In this document: positions 59,701 through 64,000 of the stretch, in pieces
Numbering within the stretch: position 1 is the first letter of the stretch
Layout: every line of letters begins with the position of its first letter
Source: Sulfurimonas paralvinellae
GTDB taxonomy: Bacteria; Campylobacterota; Campylobacteria; Campylobacterales; Sulfurimonadaceae
Reading direction: 5' to 3'
Length of the DNA: 64,000 nucleotides
NCBI RefSeq assembly: GCF_014905135.1
Contig: NZ_CP041406.1
Coordinates: forward strand, 372,001 to 436,000
Translations under genes and position numbers: made by a program
Notes under the pieces: model-generated
Told to the model about the DNA's origin: nothing
Seen by the model: the letters and a program-made list of their open reading frames with translations, nothing else
The model's database searches: none

Positions 59701-62700
59701 CCCAGCCGATACCGATACAAATGAGCCATTAACATTAACAGTGACTCCGGTAGACGGTCCATTCGTAGAAGACAGCACAAACGCAGGCGATACAGTAGCA
59801 ACATCCACTGCAAATGACCCTGACGGCGGCGATATCACCTACACAATAGATGACACAACAAACTATGCCATCGATGCATCTACTGGAACAGTGACGCTCA
59901 CAGCAGCAGGCGCAGCCGTAGTCAATGGTGGTGGCAATCTTCCAGACTTTACTGTAACAGCAGCCTCTACAACAGGACAAACTTCCTCTGCTACAGCCAT
60001 GTAAACCCAGCCGATACCGATACAAATGAGCCATTAACATTAACAGTGACTCCGGTAGACGGTCCATTCGTAGAAGACAGCACAAACGCAGGCGATACAG
60101 TAGCAACATCCACTGCAAATGACCTGACGGCGGCGATATCACCTACACAATAGATGACACAACAAACTATGCCATCGATGCATCTACTGGAACAGTGACG
60201 CTCACAGCACAGGCGCAGCCGTAGTCAATGGTGGTGGCAATCTTCCAGACTTTACTGTAACAGCAGCCTCTACAACAGGACAAACTTCCTCTGCTACAGC
60301 CAATGTAAACCCAGCCGATACCGATACAAATGAGCCATTAACATTAACAGTGACTCCGGTAGACGGTCCATTCGTAGAAGACAGCACAAACGCAGGCGAT
60401 ACAGTAGCAACATCCACTGCAAATGACCCTGACGGCGGCGATATCACCTACACAATAGATGACACAACAAACTATGCCATCGATGCATCTACTGGAACAG
60501 TGACGCTCACAGCAGCAGGCGCAGCCGTAGTCAATGGTGGTGGCAATCTTCCAGACTTTACTGTAACAGCAGCCTCTACAACAGGACAAACTTCCTCTGC
60601 TACAGCCAATGTAAACCCAGCCGATACCGATACAAATGAGCCATTAACATTAACAGTGACTCCGGTAGACGGTCCATTCGTAGAAGACAGCACAAACGCA
60701 GGCGATACAGTAGCAACATCCACTGCAAATGACCCTGACGGCGGCGATATCACCTACACAATAGATGACACAACAACTATGCCATCGATGCATCTACTGG
60801 AACAGTGACGCTCACAGCAGCAGGCGCAGCCGTAGTCAATGGTGGTGGCAATCTTCCAGACTTTACTGTAACAGCAGCCTCTACAACAGGACAAACTTCC
60901 TCTGCTACAGCCAATGTAAACCCAGCCGATACCGATACAAATGAGCCATTAACATTAACAGTGACTCCGGTAGACGGTCCATTCGTAGAAGACAGCACAA
61001 ACGCAGGCGATACAGTAAGCAACATCCACTGCAAATGACCCTGACGGCGGCGATATCACCTACACAATAGATGACACAACAAACTATGCCATCGATGCAT
61101 CTACTGGAACAGTGACGCTCACAGCAGCAGGCGCAGCCGTAGTCAATGGTGGTGGCAATCTTCCAGACTTTACTGTAACAGCAGCCTCTACAACAGGACA
61201 AACTTCCTCTGCTACAGCCAATGTAAACCCAGCCGATACCGATACAAATGAGCCATTAACATTAACAGTGACTCCGGTAGACGGTCCATTCGTAGAAGAC
61301 AGCACAAACGCAGGCGATACAGTAGCAACATCCACTGCAAATGACCCTGACGGCGGATATCACCTACACAATAGATGACACAACAAACTATGCCATCGAT
61401 GCATCTACTGGAACAGTGACGCTCACAGCAGCAGGCGCAGCCGTAGTCAATGGTGGTGGCAATCTTCCAGACTTTACTGTAACAGCAGCCTCTACAACAG
61501 GACAAACTTCCTCTGCTACAGCCAATGTAAACCCAGCCGATACCGATACAAATGAGCCATTAACATTAACAGTGACTCCGGTAGACGGTCCATTCGTAGA
61601 AGACAGCACAAACGCAGGCGATACAGTAGCAACATCCACTGCAAATGACCCTGACGGCGGCGATATCACCTACACAATAGATGACACAACAAACTATGCC
61701 ATCGATGCATCTACTGGAACAGTGACGCTCACAGCAGCAGGCGCAGCCGTAGTCAATGGTGGTGGCAATCTTCCAGACTTTACTGTAACAGCAGCCTCTA
61801 CAACAGGACAAACTTCCTCTGCTACAGCCAATGTAAACCCAGCGATACCGATACAAATGAGCCATTAACATTAACAGTGACTCCGGTAGACGGTCCATTC
61901 GTAGAAGCAGCACAGCACAAACCGCAGGCGATACAGTAGCAACATCCACTGCAAATGACCCTGACGGCGGCGATATCACCTACACAATAGATGACACAAC
62001 AAACTATGCCATCGATGCATCTACTGGAACAGTGACGCTCACAGCAGCAGGCGCAGCCGTAGTCAATGGTGGTGGCAATCTTCCAGACTTTACTGTAACA
62101 GCAGCCTCTACAACAGGACAAACTTCCTCTGCTACAGCCAATGTAAACCCAGCCGATACCGATACAAATGAGCCATTAACATTAACAGTGACTCCGGTAG
62201 ACGGTCCATTCGTAGAAGACAGCACAAACGCAGGCGATACAGTAGCAACATCCACTGCAAATGACCCTGACGGCGGCGATATCACCTACACAATAGATGA
62301 CACAACAAACTATGCCATCGATGCATCTACTGGAACAGTGACGCTCACAGCAGCAGGCGCAGCCGTAGTCAATGGTGGTGGCAATCTTCCAGACTTTACT
62401 GTAACAGCAGCCTCTACAACAGGACAAACTTCCTCTGCTACAGCCAATGTAAACCCAGCCGATACCGATACAAATGAGCCATTAACATTAACAGTGACTC
62501 CGGTAGACGGTCCATTCGTAGAAGACAGCAAAAACGCAGGCGATACAGTAGCAACATCCACTGCCAAATGACCCTGACGGCGGCGATATCACCTACCAAT
62601 AGATGACACAACAACAAACTATGCCATCGATGCATCTACTGGAACAGGACGCTCACAGCAGCAGGCGCAGCCGTAGTCAATGGTGGTGGCAATCTTCCAG

Positions 62701-64000
62701 ACTTTACTGTAACAGCAGCCTCTACAACAGGGACAAACTTCCTCTGCTACAGCCAATGTAACCCAGCCGATACCGATACAAATGAGCCATTAACATTAAC
62801 AGTGACTCCGGTAGACGGTCCATTCGTAGAAGACAGCACAACGCAGGCGATACAGTAGCAACATCCACTGCAAATGACCCTGACGGCGGCGATATCACCT
62901 ACACAATAGATGACACAACAAACTATGCCATCGATGCATCTACTGGAACAGTGACGCTCACAGCAGCAGGCGCAGCCGTAGTCAATGGTGGTGCAATCTT
63001 CCAGACTTTACTGTAACAGCAGCCTCTACAACAGGACAAACTTCCTCTGCTAGCCAATGTAAACCCAGCCGATACCGATACAAATGAGCCATTAACATTA
63101 ACAGTGACTCCGGTAGACGGTCCATTCGTAGAAGACAGCACAAACGCAGGCGATACAGTAGCAACATCCACTGCAAATGACCCTGACGGCGGCGATATCA
63201 CCTACACAATAGATGACACAACAAACTATGCCATCGATGCATCTACTGGAACAGTGACGCTCACAGCAGCAGGCGCAGCCGTAGTCAATGGTGGTGGCAA
63301 TCTTCCAGACTTTACTGTAACAGCAGCCTCTACAACAGGACAAACTTCCTCTGCTACAGCCAATGTAAACCCAGCCGATACCGATACAAATGAGCCATTA
63401 ACATTAACAGTGACTCCGGTAGACGGTCCATTCGTAGAAGACAGCACAAACGCAGGCGATACAGTAGCAACATCCACTGCAAATGACCCTGACGGCGGCG
63501 ATATCACCTACACAATAGATGACACAACAAACTATGCCATCGATGCATCTACTGGAACAGTGACGCTCACAGCAGCAGGCGCAGCCGTAGTCAATGGTGG
63601 TGGCAATCTTCCAGACTTTACTGTAACAGCAGCCTCTACAACAGGACAAACTTCCTCTGCTACAGCCAATGTAAACCCAGCCGATACCGATACAAATGAG
63701 CCATTAACATTAACAGTGACTCCGGTAGACGGTCCATTCGTAGAAGACAGCACAAACGCAGGCGATACAGTAGCAACATCCACTGCAAATGACCCTGACG
63801 GCGGCGATATCACCTACACAATAGATGACACAACAAACTATGCCATCGATGCATCTACTGGAACAGTGACGCTCACAGCAGCAGGCGCAGCCGTAGTCAA
63901 TGGTGGTGGCAATCTTCCAGACTTTACTGTAACAGCAGCCTCTACAACAGGACAAACTTCCTCTGCTACAGCCAATGTAAACCCAGCCGATACCGATACA
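44786..64000 (+). CDS. Giant LapA-like repeat adhesin, 3' end outside the window
   Basis: A cell-surface adhesin secreted by the adjacent type I system. Residues 1-80 (MKVIIATVKEVSGKFFAKD...) match the LapA-type retention module that holds the protein in the channel. A charged linker with TAAG at 122-125 follows, the form of a LapG cleavage site. From residue 181 the protein is a tandem array of a 102-residue unit (cadherin/Ig-like look: DPDGGDITYTI, YAIDASTGTVTL). The window holds 61 complete units and the first bases of a 62nd, at least 6,400 residues, with the RTX and secretion-signal end not reached. The literal reading frame breaks at about 50275 (stop at 50287) and at many later indels, but the frame at the window end equals the starting frame. 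I treat this as one intact gene with consensus errors; a true pseudogene is less likely. Confidence 0.85.
45149..45160 (+). other. Candidate LapG protease site (TAAG) in the adhesin
   Basis: Codons 122-125 encode Thr-Ala-Ala-Gly, preceded by an acidic stretch. LapG cleaves LapA-type adhesins between the two alanines of such a motif at a similar distance from the N-terminus. No LapG or LapD gene is present in this window. Confidence 0.55.
45326..64000 (+). repeat. Tandem array of a 306-bp unit, 61 complete copies plus a partial
   Basis: The unit begins CCAGCCGATACCGATACAAA and encodes 102 residues. The first 16 copies keep perfect 306-bp spacing, and the copies match at synonymous sites. A 62nd copy begins at 63983, 18,657 bp after the first, which is 61 x 306 minus 9. 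I count about 36 indel sites whose sizes sum to -9 and one clear substitution (near 62528). Each unit has 12 Asp, 2 Glu and 23 Thr and no Lys, Arg, His, Cys, Met or Trp, giving a charge near -14. The array is unbroken by other sequence and runs off the window. Confidence 0.95.

Noticed and set aside
50410-62571. Several separate plus-strand genes inside the array
   Set aside because: Each is a stretch of the same adhesin frame between indels, starting at an internal GTG or ATG with no ribosome site; they are better read as one gene.
45229-63955. Dozens of 81-93-residue open frames on the minus strand, repeated every 306 bp
   Set aside because: They are antisense shadows of the repeat unit, identical because the repeats are identical; they have no independent start signals and an implausible Cys/Ser-rich or low-complexity composition.
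45326-64000. A CRISPR array or satellite-type non-coding repeat
   Set aside because: The unit is 306 bp without spacers, is a multiple of three, and encodes one continuous protein after a proper start and retention module.

Overview
The window looks like the chromosome of a Campylobacterota (epsilonproteobacterial) species, most likely Sulfurimonas or a near relative. The evidence is low-GC coding sequence, frequent TTG/GTG starts with purine-rich Shine-Dalgarno boxes, TATAAT -10 boxes without clear -35 boxes, and gene order. The order leuS-lptE-folC-M23 peptidase-bactofilin-mfd matches the Helicobacter pylori csd/ccmA cell-shape neighbourhood. The order fabG-acpP-fabF-accA and a tmRNA tag reading ANNTNYRPALAVA also fit. 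The genus is inferred; no database was searched.

Layout. 1-3.0 kb: a frameshifted secreted amidohydrolase and a secreted Ntn-hydrolase (choloylglycine hydrolase/penicillin acylase family). 3.1-3.7 kb: tmRNA and tRNA-Phe. 3.7-5.9 kb, minus strand: mraY-purN-TRIC-like membrane protein, divergent from gpmI through a symmetric double -10 element. 6.0-10.9 kb: gpmI and the fatty-acid genes fabG, acpP, fabF, accA. 10.9-15.1 kb, minus strand: a DnaQ-type exonuclease, trpF, rpe, a multidomain CheX-like protein and an HDOD protein. 15.3-17.8 kb: rpmB, a K+ channel and argJ. 17.8-18.8 kb: a DUF2806-like gene framed by what looks like a complete integron gene cassette (attC-type hairpin plus matching core sites) with no integrase in the window. 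19.0-22.9 kb, minus strand: gamma-carbonic anhydrase, ppk1 and lnt. 23.0-36.9 kb: yajC-secD-secF, a small membrane protein, leuS, lptE, a diguanylate cyclase, folC, a Csd-type M23 peptidase, bactofilin, mfd and a YmdB-type phosphoesterase.

37.4-64 kb is one functional module: a type I secretion system with its giant adhesin substrate. It contains a TolC-type outer-membrane channel fused to thrombospondin-3 repeats and an OmpA peptidoglycan-binding domain, a second OmpA/TSP3 protein, an ABC exporter with a degenerate C39 domain, an HlyD adaptor, and a LuxR/FixJ-type regulator whose receiver lacks the phosphoacceptor Asp. The adhesin follows. It has a LapA-like N-terminal retention module, a candidate LapG site (TAAG) and at least 61 tandem copies of a 306-bp unit, and it continues past the window end. 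A perfect 14-bp palindrome lies near -43 relative to the predicted adhesin start site and may be the regulator's operator.

The repeat array contains about 36 small indels but only one substitution, clustered in its interior, and the net frame is restored before the window ends. I read these as assembly or consensus errors in an unpolishable repeat, so the adhesin is annotated as one gene and not as a set of fragments.
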